Source: Desulfocapsa sp.
Lineage (GTDB): Bacteria; Desulfobacterota; Desulfobulbia; Desulfobulbales; Desulfocapsaceae
NCBI GenBank assembly: GCA_020717935.1
Contig: DYDK01000053.1
Coordinates: 1-9,769 of the forward strand
DNA: 9,769 nt
Direction: 5' to 3'
This document shows, in pieces, positions 1 to 6,620 of the stretch. A program made the position numbers and the translations under genes. The notes under the pieces were generated by a model. It saw nothing but the letters and a program-made list of their open reading frames with translations, searched no databases and had not been told where the DNA came from. Each line of letters begins with the position of its first letter. Within the stretch, counting starts at the first letter, position 1.

Positions 1-59
1 CAGCCAAAGATAGCCTGAAGATGAGATGCAATCTGTTCAAGTTATTTGTGGACAGGCCC

Positions 60-1700
60 TTAACAGATGTACTTAATCCCCAGTCGGTCAGCGGCATCCT
101 TGTCGCTGATACCAAGGGCATCCGACATGCCTACTGGCAGACTCTGGGAACGGCCCAGAGGGGCCATGATCTTTTTGGCCTCGGTGGCAATAGACTGGAA
201 GACCTCGCCTACCCGTTCGGCCACCAGATCGGGATCGAGACGGCGATACAGTTTCGGGTTCTGGCTGGTGATACCCTTAGGGCAGATACCAATATTGCAG
301 ACATTGCAACGGTTTTTCTCGTTGCCAAGGCAACCGGCCGCTGATTGCATGATATACTTACCGATATGGACACCAGAGGCGCCGAGCATGATCAGGGCCA
401 TACCGTTCTGAGTCACATTACCGTTTTTACCAATGCCGCCGGCGGCAAAAATCGGAATTTCGTTCTGTTTACCCTGGGCCACCAGATCGAGATAACACTC
501 GCGGACATTGGAGGCAATGGGGTGCCCTGTGGCATCCATGGAGATATTGTAGGCCGCACCGGTTCCGCCGTCAATACCATCAATGAGTAAACCGCCGGCA
601 TAGGGGTTGCGCACCAGGTTATTGAGCACCGATTTGGCTGAGGTTGAAGCCGAAATTTTGGGGTAAACCGGCACCTTGTGGCCAAAAGCGGTGGACATGG
701 TCTGGATCATCTTCATGACACTCTCTTCGATGGAGTAGAGGGTCTGATGCACGGGCGGCGAAGGCAGATCAACACCTTCGGGGACGCCGCGCAGACGGGC
801 GATGAGTTTGGAAACCTTAAACCACATGAGCAGCCCGCCGTCTCCTGGTTTCGCGCCCTGGCCGTATTTGATCTCGATAGCCGCCGGATCGCACTGCATG
901 TCGGGAATGGCACGGATGATCTCATCCCAGCCAAAATAGCCGGAGGCAATCTGGAGGATGATATATTTAAGATAAGGACTTTTCAAGACCCATGGCGGAC
1001 AACCGCCCTCGCCAGTACACATGACCACTGGAATCCCCAGCACCTCATTGCAGTAGGCCACACCCTGGAGCAGCCCCAGCCACATGTTGGGCGACAGGGC
1101 GCCAAAGGACATGGAGCCGATGACAAAGGGGAATATTTCACGCGTCGGTGGAATCCACCCGCCTTCCCGCTGGCGTTTCAAAAATTCTTCAGGAGCAAGC
1201 ACCCGACCCAGAGTTGTAGTCAGACTGAATTCATGACGACCGGCATCAAGGGCGGGATCGGTAAGCATGGAGATGCGATCAAAAGAGATCCGATCCAGCA
1301 GATTGGGGCCGCTGACATTTCGCCGTCCGCCACGGGTTTGAGGCTGCCCCTTCTGGTTATGAAAGAAGAGGGTGCGGTGCTCGTTGGTGTTGGGCACCGG
1401 CATGATCGCCTCGTTGGGGCAGACCATGGTACACATGGAGCAGCCAATACAGGCGTTGGCCATATTGGTTTTCTGGCGGATACCGACAAAAGTGCGGTAC
1501 TCGTTGCCGCGCGACTTCTTGAGGACATCGAGTTTCGGCATCCTCTGACGGCGGTAAGCCAGATAAATTGCTTCCTTTGGGCAGACCGCGGTACAGCGTC
1601 CGCAGAGGGTGCACCGATCTTCACGGTGCTGAATTATCCAGGGGAGGTCCGTGTAGCTTAAGCTGCCTGGGCCAACGGATACGGATCGAGCTGAGACCAT
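60..1700 (-). CDS. gltB: Split (archaeal-type) glutamate synthase, FMN/4Fe-4S synthase subunit
   Basis: This 546-aa protein is the synthase subunit of a split glutamate synthase, transferring ammonia onto 2-oxoglutarate to make glutamate. An N-terminal ferredoxin domain has two 4Fe-4S motifs (Cys30, 33, 36, 40 and Cys84, 87, 90, 94). The FMN TIM-barrel domain follows, with SMSFGALS (196-203), KYGQGAKPGDGG (278-289) and GIDGGTGAA (375-383). Near the C-terminus, Cys457, 465, 468 and 473 lie where the 3Fe-4S cluster of glutamate synthases is bound. The Cys spacing differs slightly from the large bacterial enzyme. The start at 1700 has an AAGGA-type ribosome site on the minus strand and overlaps the upstream amidotransferase by 43 bp, suggesting translational coupling. 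No NADPH-oxidising GltD is nearby, so a ferredoxin-like electron donor is likely by inference. The GXGXG domain of full-length GltB is absent and is probably a separate gene beyond the left edge. The family call is very secure; the physiological electron donor is not. Confidence 0.93.
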   Translation of the reverse strand: MVSARSVSVGPGSLSYTDLPWIIQHREDRCTLCGRCTAVCPKEAIYLAYRRQRMPKLDVLKKSRGNEYRTFVGIRQKTNMANACIGCSMCTMVCPNEAIMPVPNTNEHRTLFFHNQKGQPQTRGGRRNVSGPNLLDRISFDRISMLTDPALDAGRHEFSLTTTLGRVLAPEEFLKRQREGGWIPPTREIFPFVIGSMSFGALSPNMWLGLLQGVAYCNEVLGIPVVMCTGEGGCPPWVLKSPYLKYIILQIASGYFGWDEIIRAIPDMQCDPAAIEIKYGQGAKPGDGGLLMWFKVSKLIARLRGVPEGVDLPSPPVHQTLYSIEESVMKMIQTMSTAFGHKVPVYPKISASTSAKSVLNNLVRNPYAGGLLIDGIDGGTGAAYNISMDATGHPIASNVRECYLDLVAQGKQNEIPIFAAGGIGKNGNVTQNGMALIMLGASGVHIGKYIMQSAAGCLGNEKNRCNVCNIGICPKGITSQNPKLYRRLDPDLVAERVGEVFQSIATEAKKIMAPLGRSQSLPVGMSDALGISDKDAADRLGIKYIC

Positions 1701-2800
1701 ATTGTCAGTTCCTTTCTCTCGGGTGGGACGATAATTGTATGTTCACGCATGGGTTGAAAATCAAAGGATGGATCACGATCAGGAACTAAGGCCTCCACCC
1801 CGCACATCTCGGAGGCAATGGCCCAGGCTCCGTCACGACCGCCAACAGTGGCCGGACGCATTTTCTTGTGATCCATGACCAGCAGGCAGGTTTCATCGGG
1901 CAAGGTACCAATCACGGCATTGGGGCCGTCAATGATCAGTCGGCGACAGGCATCACGCAGCCCTTTGAGAAATTCGCCCTGGGGATGCTTGTCCAGCTCG
2001 GTGTTCTTGAGCGGAGTGATAATGTGCTTGTAAGCCTGCAAGGGAAGCTTAAGCTGTTTGAGTGTGTAGTGCAAAATATGGGCAAAAACTTCAGAGTCGC
2101 TCTGATAACCGGTATAACCAGGGAAATGCTTGCCCAGCAGCCAGTCGCGGATAGGCACAAAGGCGGTGTTCTCGCCGTTGGTCATGGTGGCGATGCCCTG
2201 GATGAAGAAGGGGTGGCAGGCATAGAGATTGATGCCGTAGTTGGTGTTCTGCCGCCCCTGAGCCATACACACCCGGGAGGTGATGCGGTTATCATGGAGG
2301 GTCAGGGCGTTGCCGATTTCCATGGGCCAGCCCACTTCCTTAATCATGGCCACATCCGGCCAGAAGGAAAAGGCGGTGAGATCGCCCGCGTTCTGTTCGC
2401 CGTTGACCCGCAGGGCCAAACGGGTGAGCATCAGTTCGTTTTCGATAACCTCCGTGCTTTTGCCAGTAAAAGCGGCGGGCATCTTGTAGGCCCGTAGGAA
2501 ATATCGATAGCGATCCTTGGCCTCTACCAATTCGGGCCGAACTTGAAACTCGTGATCATATTGCAGCTCGTAGCCCCGTTCGGCCATGAAGGCATTCAGG
2601 CGTAGCCAAGCGGCCTCGCTGTGGGCGATCCCGGAGAGGATTGGATGCTTTGAGTCGTATGTGTAATCCTTAAAATTCAAACCGCGTAACAGCAGGCCAA
2701 GTCCGGAACCATCATATCCCTCCTGCATGGCCTCCATGGCAGTGAGAACCTCATAGGGAGAGAAAGGCTCATTAGCGGTCTTCAGGGCTAAACGACACAT
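1658..2800 (-). CDS. Split glutamate synthase, class II glutamine amidotransferase subunit
   Basis: This 380-aa Ntn-type class II glutamine amidotransferase would release ammonia from glutamine for the synthase subunit encoded next. The chosen start at 2800 gives MCRLALK, placing Cys2 at the mature N-terminus as the expected nucleophile. It has AGGAGA seven bases upstream. The open frame runs back to 2941, but that extension would bury the catalytic cysteine and lies partly in a repeat, so it is rejected. Further family signatures are TNGEN (207-211) and GYQSDSE (231-237), typical of the glutamine-binding region. The length suits a stand-alone GATase domain of archaeal-type glutamate synthases (GlxB/GltB1-like). 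The residue after Cys2 is Arg rather than the Gly common in larger GltB proteins. It is the first gene of the leftward operon and overlaps the FMN subunit gene by 43 bp. A related role in another amidotransferase complex is possible, but the neighbour argues strongly for glutamate synthase. Confidence 0.9.
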   Translation of the reverse strand: MCRLALKTANEPFSPYEVLTAMEAMQEGYDGSGLGLLLRGLNFKDYTYDSKHPILSGIAHSEAAWLRLNAFMAERGYELQYDHEFQVRPELVEAKDRYRYFLRAYKMPAAFTGKSTEVIENELMLTRLALRVNGEQNAGDLTAFSFWPDVAMIKEVGWPMEIGNALTLHDNRITSRVCMAQGRQNTNYGINLYACHPFFIQGIATMTNGENTAFVPIRDWLLGKHFPGYTGYQSDSEVFAHILHYTLKQLKLPLQAYKHIITPLKNTELDKHPQGEFLKGLRDACRRLIIDGPNAVIGTLPDETCLLVMDHKKMRPATVGGRDGAWAIASEMCGVEALVPDRDPSFDFQPMREHTIIVPPERKELTIWSQLDPYPLAQAA

Positions 2801-2807
2801 AGATGGT

Positions 2808-2813
2808 TCTCCT
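2808..2813 (-). promoter_or_regulatory. Ribosome binding site deciding the amidotransferase start
   Basis: The minus strand reads AGGAGA seven bases before the ATG at 2800. This supports the start that exposes Cys2 and argues against the longer open frame beginning at 2941. Confidence 0.75.
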
Positions 2814-2823
2814 GATGAATGAT

Positions 2824-3028
2824 ACCTAAATCCTGCAATCACTTGGCATTCGCCTGTCAATACAGGCACATAGGCTGCGTTGGCTTCACCATTTTCATGC
2901 GCCCCGCAGGAAGTACCCTTGGGGTGCTCAGCGTAGCACAAACTACGCCTGCGCTGAAAATGGCTTGCCGCCTTGCCTCTGTGCCCGTCTTGCCAGTCTC
3001 GATGCTCAAGCGATTGCAGGATTTAGGT
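2824..3028. repeat. Near full-length imperfect palindrome (MITE-like or structured leader)
   Basis: The outer arms 2824-2845 and 3007-3028 are complementary at 21 of 22 positions. An inner 9-bp pairing (2889-2897 with 2955-2963) is in the same register. The stretches between them (2846-2888 and 2964-3006) also align as diverged reverse complements. The centre holds a smaller hairpin, GCGTAG/CTACGC (2931-2936 with 2943-2948, loop CACAAA). The block is flanked on both sides by GAT, which could be a 3-bp target duplication or chance. Open frames on both strands here are expected by-products of the palindrome. It ends 23 bp upstream of the amidotransferase start, inside its predicted leader. No transposase is present. 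A nonautonomous element is the best reading; a regulatory leader RNA is the alternative. Confidence 0.7.
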
Positions 3029-3033
3029 GATAG

Positions 3034-3053
3034 AAAAACTGCCTCTTGGGCAG
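3034..3053 (-). terminator. Weak terminator-like hairpin in the glutamate synthase leader
   Basis: On the minus strand CTGCC, loop CAAGA and GGCAG are followed directly by TTTTT. The stem is only 5 bp, so termination would be partial at best. Its place between the predicted promoter (3113-3141) and the amidotransferase start makes an attenuator conceivable, but the hairpin could be fortuitous. Confidence 0.3.
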
Positions 3054-3112
3054 AGATTGGCCTTAGAAAAAATGTGGCTCGCTCTACAACCGCAAGCAAC
3101 TCATAACGATTT

Positions 3113-3141
3113 TTTATATTTTATCATCTCTACTTTGTCAG
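3113..3141 (-). promoter_or_regulatory. Predicted sigma70 promoter for the glutamate synthase genes
   Basis: On the minus strand CTGACA (3141-3136) matches the -35 consensus at 5 of 6 positions. A 17-bp spacer follows, then TATAAA (3118-3113), which matches the -10 consensus at 5 of 6. Transcription would start near 3106 and leave a leader of about 305 nt before the ATG at 2800. The -35 box lies within the left end of the inverted repeat at 3130-3278. This is a prediction from consensus only. Confidence 0.5.
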
Positions 3142-3278
3142 ATTAAAATCTGATGATCTCGCAAAAAGTCCTAAAACAGACATTTTCTCACATTCTGACT
3201 TAGTAATTTCAACAAGTTACAATGTCGTTTTTTTTCAGATTTTGATTTTTTGCGAGACCATCAGATTTGACAAAGTAG
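3130..3278. repeat. Inverted-repeat element with outward -35 hexamers (MITE-like)
   Basis: The ends 3130-3139 and 3269-3278 are perfect 10-bp inverted repeats (CTACTTTGTC and its complement). A second paired block, 3146-3167 with 3247-3268, matches at 21 of 22 positions. The left arm has an extra six bases between the two blocks. The core between the arms (about 3171-3240) is AT-rich with no gene. The arm containing TTGCGAGACCATCA resembles short repeats I associate with deltaproteobacterial intergenic regions, though this is recall only. Both ends carry an outward-facing -35-like hexamer. No transposase is present, so a nonautonomous element is inferred. Confidence 0.7.
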
Positions 3279-3294
3279 TATTTGAGGGTAAATT
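3267..3294 (+). promoter_or_regulatory. Possible rightward promoter at the element end
   Basis: A perfect TTGACA (3267-3272) lies in the right arm of the inverted repeat. It is followed after 16 bp by TAAATT (3289-3294), a 4-of-6 match to the -10 box. It would read toward the purine nucleoside phosphorylase gene with a leader of roughly 250 nt. The -10 is weak, so this is tentative. From 3295 to 3552 I see no other clear feature. Confidence 0.35.
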
Positions 3295-3552
3295 TTTTAC
3301 AACGAAAAAAAGATGCTGTCAAGATCAAACAGAATTCTAACAACAGGATACAATCCATGAGATGAAAAATATCGGAGCATCATGCAGGATATCATCCCGG
3401 GAAAAAAGTAATGAAGAATGAGTATTCCCCTTGACAACTGACTTCATAATAAAGAAGAGTTGTTCCTTAATAAGGAGATCATTTGCAAGGGATATGAACA
3501 CTCTCAACTCAACCCCTCAGAACAGCGCCATTCAATTCTTCCCCAGAACTCA

Positions 3553-4422
3553 ATGTCTCATTTCGATGTCAATAAAGATATCCAGCAGGTGGAGGAATGC
3601 GTCGCATTTTTGCGCGAACGACTCTCTTTTATTCCTCCCATAGTTATTCAACTGGGCACCGGTCTTGGCGACTTGGCCCTTCAGGTGCAACCAACACTGA
3701 TTCTGCCGTACAGCACAATCCCCCACTTCCCTGCCGCTACTGTCAGCAGCCATGTGGGCAATCTGATCGCCGGTCATCTGCATGGGGTGCCGGTTCTTGT
3801 GCTGCACGGACGATTTCACTGCTATGAAGGCTACTCAGCCAAAGAAGTGGCCTTTCCGATCCGCATCCTTTCTCAACTCGGTGTCCGTATCCTGATCGTC
3901 ACCAACGCCGCTGGCGGGCTCAACCCGGCCTTTACCCCAGGCTCAATCATGATCATGAACGACCACCTGAATCTGCTGGGCGACAATCCCTTGCGCGGCC
4001 CCAATGTCGAGTCTTGGGGACCACGATTTCCCGACTTTTCGGTGCCCTACGACCCAAAACTCATTGCCCTTGCCCAGATGTGCGCCCACGCCTGTAAACT
4101 CCAGAATATCGTTACCGGCACCTATGCCTGCATCCCGGGCCCCAGCTTGGAGACTCCAGCTGAGACCCGCTGGCTACGGGGATGTGGAGCTGATGCTGTA
4201 GGCATGTCATCGATTCCCGAAATTATTGTCGCCCGCCATGCAGGGTTAAAGGTGTTAGGCTTGTCGGTCATTGCCAATGTCAATAGCCCCGATCAGATGC
4301 AGCCCATCATCCTTGAAGACATTATTGCCGCCGCCACTGCCGCCGGACCACAACTCGAACGCCTTCTTATTGCAATCATCCAATCAACCAAAGGAGCAAT
4401 AGATGACACTCAAACAACCTGA
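3553..4422 (+). CDS. Purine nucleoside phosphorylase, trimeric type I (PNP/MTAP family)
   Basis: This 289-aa cytoplasmic enzyme should cleave a purine nucleoside with phosphate into base and (deoxy/methylthio)ribose-1-phosphate. Signatures in order are GTGLGD (35-40, phosphate loop), HGRFHCYEGY (85-94), NAAGG (118-122), GPSLETPAE (196-204), GADAVGMSSIPE (212-223) and the segment ending at Asn242. Glu200 and Asn242 match the residues that select 6-oxopurines in PNPs, so inosine, guanosine or methylthioinosine fit better than adenosine or methylthioadenosine. The start is uncertain. ATG 3553 gives the family-typical N-terminus and length but has no clear Shine-Dalgarno. A TTG at 3460 would add 31 residues that do not look family-like. 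The end overlaps the MTA/SAH deaminase start by 20 bp and carries that gene's ribosome site, so the two are probably co-expressed. S-methyl-5'-thioinosine phosphorylase is a real alternative name. Confidence 0.92.
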   Translation: MSHFDVNKDIQQVEECVAFLRERLSFIPPIVIQLGTGLGDLALQVQPTLILPYSTIPHFPAATVSSHVGNLIAGHLHGVPVLVLHGRFHCYEGYSAKEVAFPIRILSQLGVRILIVTNAAGGLNPAFTPGSIMIMNDHLNLLGDNPLRGPNVESWGPRFPDFSVPYDPKLIALAQMCAHACKLQNIVTGTYACIPGPSLETPAETRWLRGCGADAVGMSSIPEIIVARHAGLKVLGLSVIANVNSPDQMQPIILEDIIAAATAAGPQLERLLIAIIQSTKGAIDDTQTT

Positions 4423-5731
4423 CCTGCTGCTCACCGGACTCTGGCTCCTGCCCACTGCTCATCAACACGGTGCGATTGCCGGAGGCGGGGTAGCGGTGGC
4501 CGGAGATCGCATCGTCGCCATTGGTCACGGGAGCGACCTTATTGCCCGCTTTCCGCTCGTTCGACACATCCATGAAGAACATGGCCTGATCATGCCGGGA
4601 CTGGTCAACACCCATACCCATGCCCCCATGTCCTGTTTTCGGGGGCTGGCCGACGATCTGCCGCTCATGACCTGGCTGCAGGAACATATCTTTCCCGCCG
4701 AGGCCCTGCTCACCCCCGAAATCGTCTATCACTCGGCCCTGCTCTCGATTGCTGAGATGATTAAATCCGGCACCACGAGTTTCTGTGATATGTATCTCTT
4801 TGCCAAGGAAGTAGCCCGAGCCACCGAAAAATCAGGAATGCGGGCCTGGATTGGCGAAGTGCTCTATGATTTTCCCTCACCCAATTATGGTGATCTGGAA
4901 AATGGATTTTCGTATATGAATGAGATGTTTGCCGATTATCACGGCCACCCGCTCATCACTATCACCGTCGGCCCCCATGCGGTGTACACCTGCTCGCCGC
5001 CCTTGTTACAGCGATTGGGGAGGGTTGCCGAAGAGCGCAACTGCCCCTTTGTCATTCACCTCTCGGAAAATGCCGCTGAAGTCGCCATTTGCCAAGAGCG
5101 CTATGGATGCACACCGGTGGAGCACCTCGATCAGCTGGGTCTGCTCAATGAACGCACCCTGGCCGCCCACTGTGTCATTTTAACCGAGTCTGAGATCGCC
5201 ACTCTGGCTGCCCACAAGGTGAAAATCTCTCATTGCTCAGAATCGAATATGAAACTGGCTTCAGGTGAGCCACCGGCAGTGCAGCTCCTTGAGGCTGGAA
5301 TCACCCTGGGCCTTGGCACTGACGGCAGTGCCAGCAACAACGATGTTGACATGTTCGGTGAGATGAACACCGTTGCCATGCTCCACAAGATCATCAACAT
5401 GGATTCCACCGCCATGAATGCCGAGGCCACTCTCCATGCGGCCACCCTTGGCGGGGCGTCCTGCCTGCGTGCCAAGCACGAAATCGGCAGTCTGGCCGTC
5501 GGCAAAAAGGCTGACATCATCGTCCTTGATCTCAATCAACCACATCTGACCCCCTTGTATAATATCCCCTCACATCTGGTCTATGCGGCTCGAGGGGCGG
5601 ATGTGATCCACTCCATCATCAATGGCAAGGTGATCATGCATAATCGTCAACTACTGACCCTGGACGAGAATGCCATCCTCGCCACAATGCGAGAGATTGG
5701 CCAACAGATCCTGGCCACGAGAAATCATTGA
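4403..5731 (+). CDS. mtaD: 5'-methylthioadenosine / S-adenosylhomocysteine deaminase (MtaD, amidohydrolase)
   Basis: This 442-aa metal-dependent amidohydrolase of the MtaD/TrzN/SsnA group should deaminate 5'-methylthioadenosine and/or S-adenosylhomocysteine to the inosine analogue, releasing ammonia. Metal ligands are visible as HTH (71-73), His219 in VIHLSE, His277 in SHCSESN and Asp307 in GTDGSASNN. The flanking sequence NTHTHAPMSCFRG and the C-terminal GSLAVGKKADIIVLDL (362-377), which returns to the beta-sandwich domain, are typical of the group. The ATG at 4403 has AAGGAG six bases upstream, inside the end of the phosphorylase gene, with 20 bp of overlap. That partner would phosphorolyse a 6-oxopurine product of this enzyme, so the pair makes a coherent salvage route. 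Relatives deaminate guanine, atrazine or other substrates. The neighbour and motif pattern favour MTA/SAH, but substrate specificity cannot be proven from sequence. Confidence 0.92.
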   Translation: MTLKQPDLLLTGLWLLPTAHQHGAIAGGGVAVAGDRIVAIGHGSDLIARFPLVRHIHEEHGLIMPGLVNTHTHAPMSCFRGLADDLPLMTWLQEHIFPAEALLTPEIVYHSALLSIAEMIKSGTTSFCDMYLFAKEVARATEKSGMRAWIGEVLYDFPSPNYGDLENGFSYMNEMFADYHGHPLITITVGPHAVYTCSPPLLQRLGRVAEERNCPFVIHLSENAAEVAICQERYGCTPVEHLDQLGLLNERTLAAHCVILTESEIATLAAHKVKISHCSESNMKLASGEPPAVQLLEAGITLGLGTDGSASNNDVDMFGEMNTVAMLHKIINMDSTAMNAEATLHAATLGGASCLRAKHEIGSLAVGKKADIIVLDLNQPHLTPLYNIPSHLVYAARGADVIHSIINGKVIMHNRQLLTLDENAILATMREIGQQILATRNH

Positions 5732-5825
5732 CTTTCTGGCTGAACTGCTCTAAATTTGTAAGCTATTGCATTTATAGTGTTCCTCTTCAGTACGAGAATC
5801 CTTTTTCACCATTCGAGGTGCCATC

Positions 5826-6014
5826 ATGTTTGGACTTGGAATGCCAGAACTGGTTATTATTCTGGTGATTATTGTCATTATCTTTGGCGCCGGCAAACTT
5901 CCTGAGATTGGCTCCGGTATTGGCAAAGGCATTAGAAACTTTAAGGATGCCACAAAAAAAGAAGAGGAACAAAAGAAACTTGACGATGAGGGCAAAGGCG
6001 GCTCTACCACCTGA
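5826..6014 (+). CDS. tatA: Twin-arginine translocase subunit TatA-like protein (first copy)
   Basis: This 62-aa membrane protein is a TatA/E-type pore-forming subunit of the twin-arginine pathway, which exports folded, often cofactor-bearing proteins. It begins [13 protein letters not shown], with one transmembrane helix at about residues 7-20. The FG hinge follows (20-21), then [12 protein letters not shown] of the amphipathic helix, and a short highly charged tail with a run of Lys and Glu. The ATG is preceded by GAGGTG with a 5-bp gap. It lies 94 bp after the deaminase gene and 54 bp before a second TatA-like gene that matches it at 28 of the first 42 positions. No tatC occurs in the window, so the receptor must be encoded elsewhere. 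A TatB role is less likely because the protein is so short. Confidence 0.92.
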   Translation: MFGLGMPELVIILVIIVIIFGAGKLPEIGSGIGKGIRNFKDATKKEEEQKKLDDEGKGGSTT

Positions 6015-6068
6015 CCCTTTGAGATTCACTCTTTTCCCGATCATTAATAATTTTCTGAGGAGCACAAC

Positions 6069-6311
6069 ATGTTTGGATTAGGAACCCCGGAACTGGTCAT
6101 CATCCTTGGCATTGCCTTTCTCGTTTTTGGCGGCAAGAAATTACCGGAAATTGGTTCTGGCCTGGGCAAGGCCATTTCCTCTTTCAAGAATGGTCTTCAT
6201 GAAGTGGATAAGGGCGGAAAAGATCTGATGGACGGGATTCCTGGGGTCAAAGAGGTTACTGCCGTCAAGGAGCAGGTTCAGCAGGTCAAAGACCTGGGAA
6301 AAATCCTGTAA
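6069..6311 (+). CDS. tatA: Twin-arginine translocase subunit TatA/TatB-like protein (second copy)
   Basis: This 80-aa protein repeats the architecture of its upstream neighbour. It starts MFGLGTPELVIIL, has one transmembrane helix at about residues 7-20, an [16 protein letters not shown] hinge and amphipathic helix, and a longer tail. The tail contains a heptad-like Val/Gln/Lys segment (about 60-80, VKEVTAVKEQVQQVKDLG) that could form an amphipathic helix. GAGGAG lies six bases before the ATG. Being longer, and with a tail unlike the Lys/Glu-rich end of the first copy, it could serve as the TatB-like partner, as inferred for other bacteria with two TatA-type paralogues. Sequence alone cannot separate TatA from TatB here. 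It is likely co-transcribed with the first copy. The nearest clear downstream terminator is at 6509-6557. Confidence 0.9.
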   Translation: MFGLGTPELVIILGIAFLVFGGKKLPEIGSGLGKAISSFKNGLHEVDKGGKDLMDGIPGVKEVTAVKEQVQQVKDLGKIL

Positions 6312-6359
6312 GCCGTCGCAAAGAAACCTTAGCCTCTTTTTGCTTCAAGAACGAAATTT

Positions 6360-6465
6360 CCAAGGGCACTTTACCCCAAGGGCACTTCCTTCGGGGCGCC
6401 TGCGGGGCGTAAGGGGCCGTAAAGGAATAGATAAAAAAACAAGTTATTTCTTAACGCCCCTAAGA
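6360..6465. repeat. REP-like intergenic repeat block
   Basis: This GC-rich block contains a 12-bp direct repeat, CCAAGGGCACTT, at 6360-6371 and 6376-6387. It also holds a small hairpin (CCCC..AAGG with CCTT..GGGG on the minus strand, within 6373-6399) and a longer imperfect hairpin pairing about 6410-6429 with 6445-6462 around an A-rich loop. The stretch 6373-6399 read on the minus strand matches 2899-2925 at 25 of 27 positions, so this is a dispersed repeat and not unique spacer. No protein is apparent. With the terminator and possible promoter downstream, it accounts for most of the gene-free 6312-6678 interval; 6312-6359 shows nothing clear. Confidence 0.6.
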
Positions 6466-6508
6466 AACAAGAGCCGCACAAGAATCATCTCGGGAATCGT
6501 GATCCTGT

Positions 6509-6557
6509 AAAAAGGGCTGTTTTTTCTTCACAAGAAAAAACAGCCCTTTTTCTTTTT
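6509..6557. terminator. Strong bidirectional intrinsic terminator
   Basis: A perfect 20-bp stem pairs 6509-6528 with 6532-6551 around the 3-nt loop CAC. It has a GGGCTG/CAGCCC core flanked by A/T tracts. Rightward transcripts end in a T-rich tract (6547-6557), and the left arm supplies a T-run for leftward transcripts. It separates the tatA genes from the tryptophan synthase-like gene. Confidence 0.92.
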
Positions 6558-6620
6558 TGCCCTGAGAGAATCACAGGGCAATCGTTGCAAATTCAATAAG
6601 AATATGCTACCAAAATTTCA

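Noticed and set aside
678..1661. A 327-codon plus-strand open frame
   Set aside because: It lies antisense to the well-supported glutamate synthase subunit and shows no family features, so it is a codon-bias shadow.
1868..2497. A 209-codon plus-strand open frame
   Set aside because: It is antisense to the amidotransferase gene, with no recognisable domain and no credible ribosome site noted.
2819..3106. Open frames on both strands through the palindrome
   Set aside because: They follow from the lack of stops in a GC-richer inverted repeat. Neither has family motifs, and both run through predicted hairpins.
3381..3411. A tiny frame (MQDIIPGKK) with GGAG upstream
   Set aside because: Nine codons with no amino-acid bias suggestive of a leader peptide is too little to support a call.
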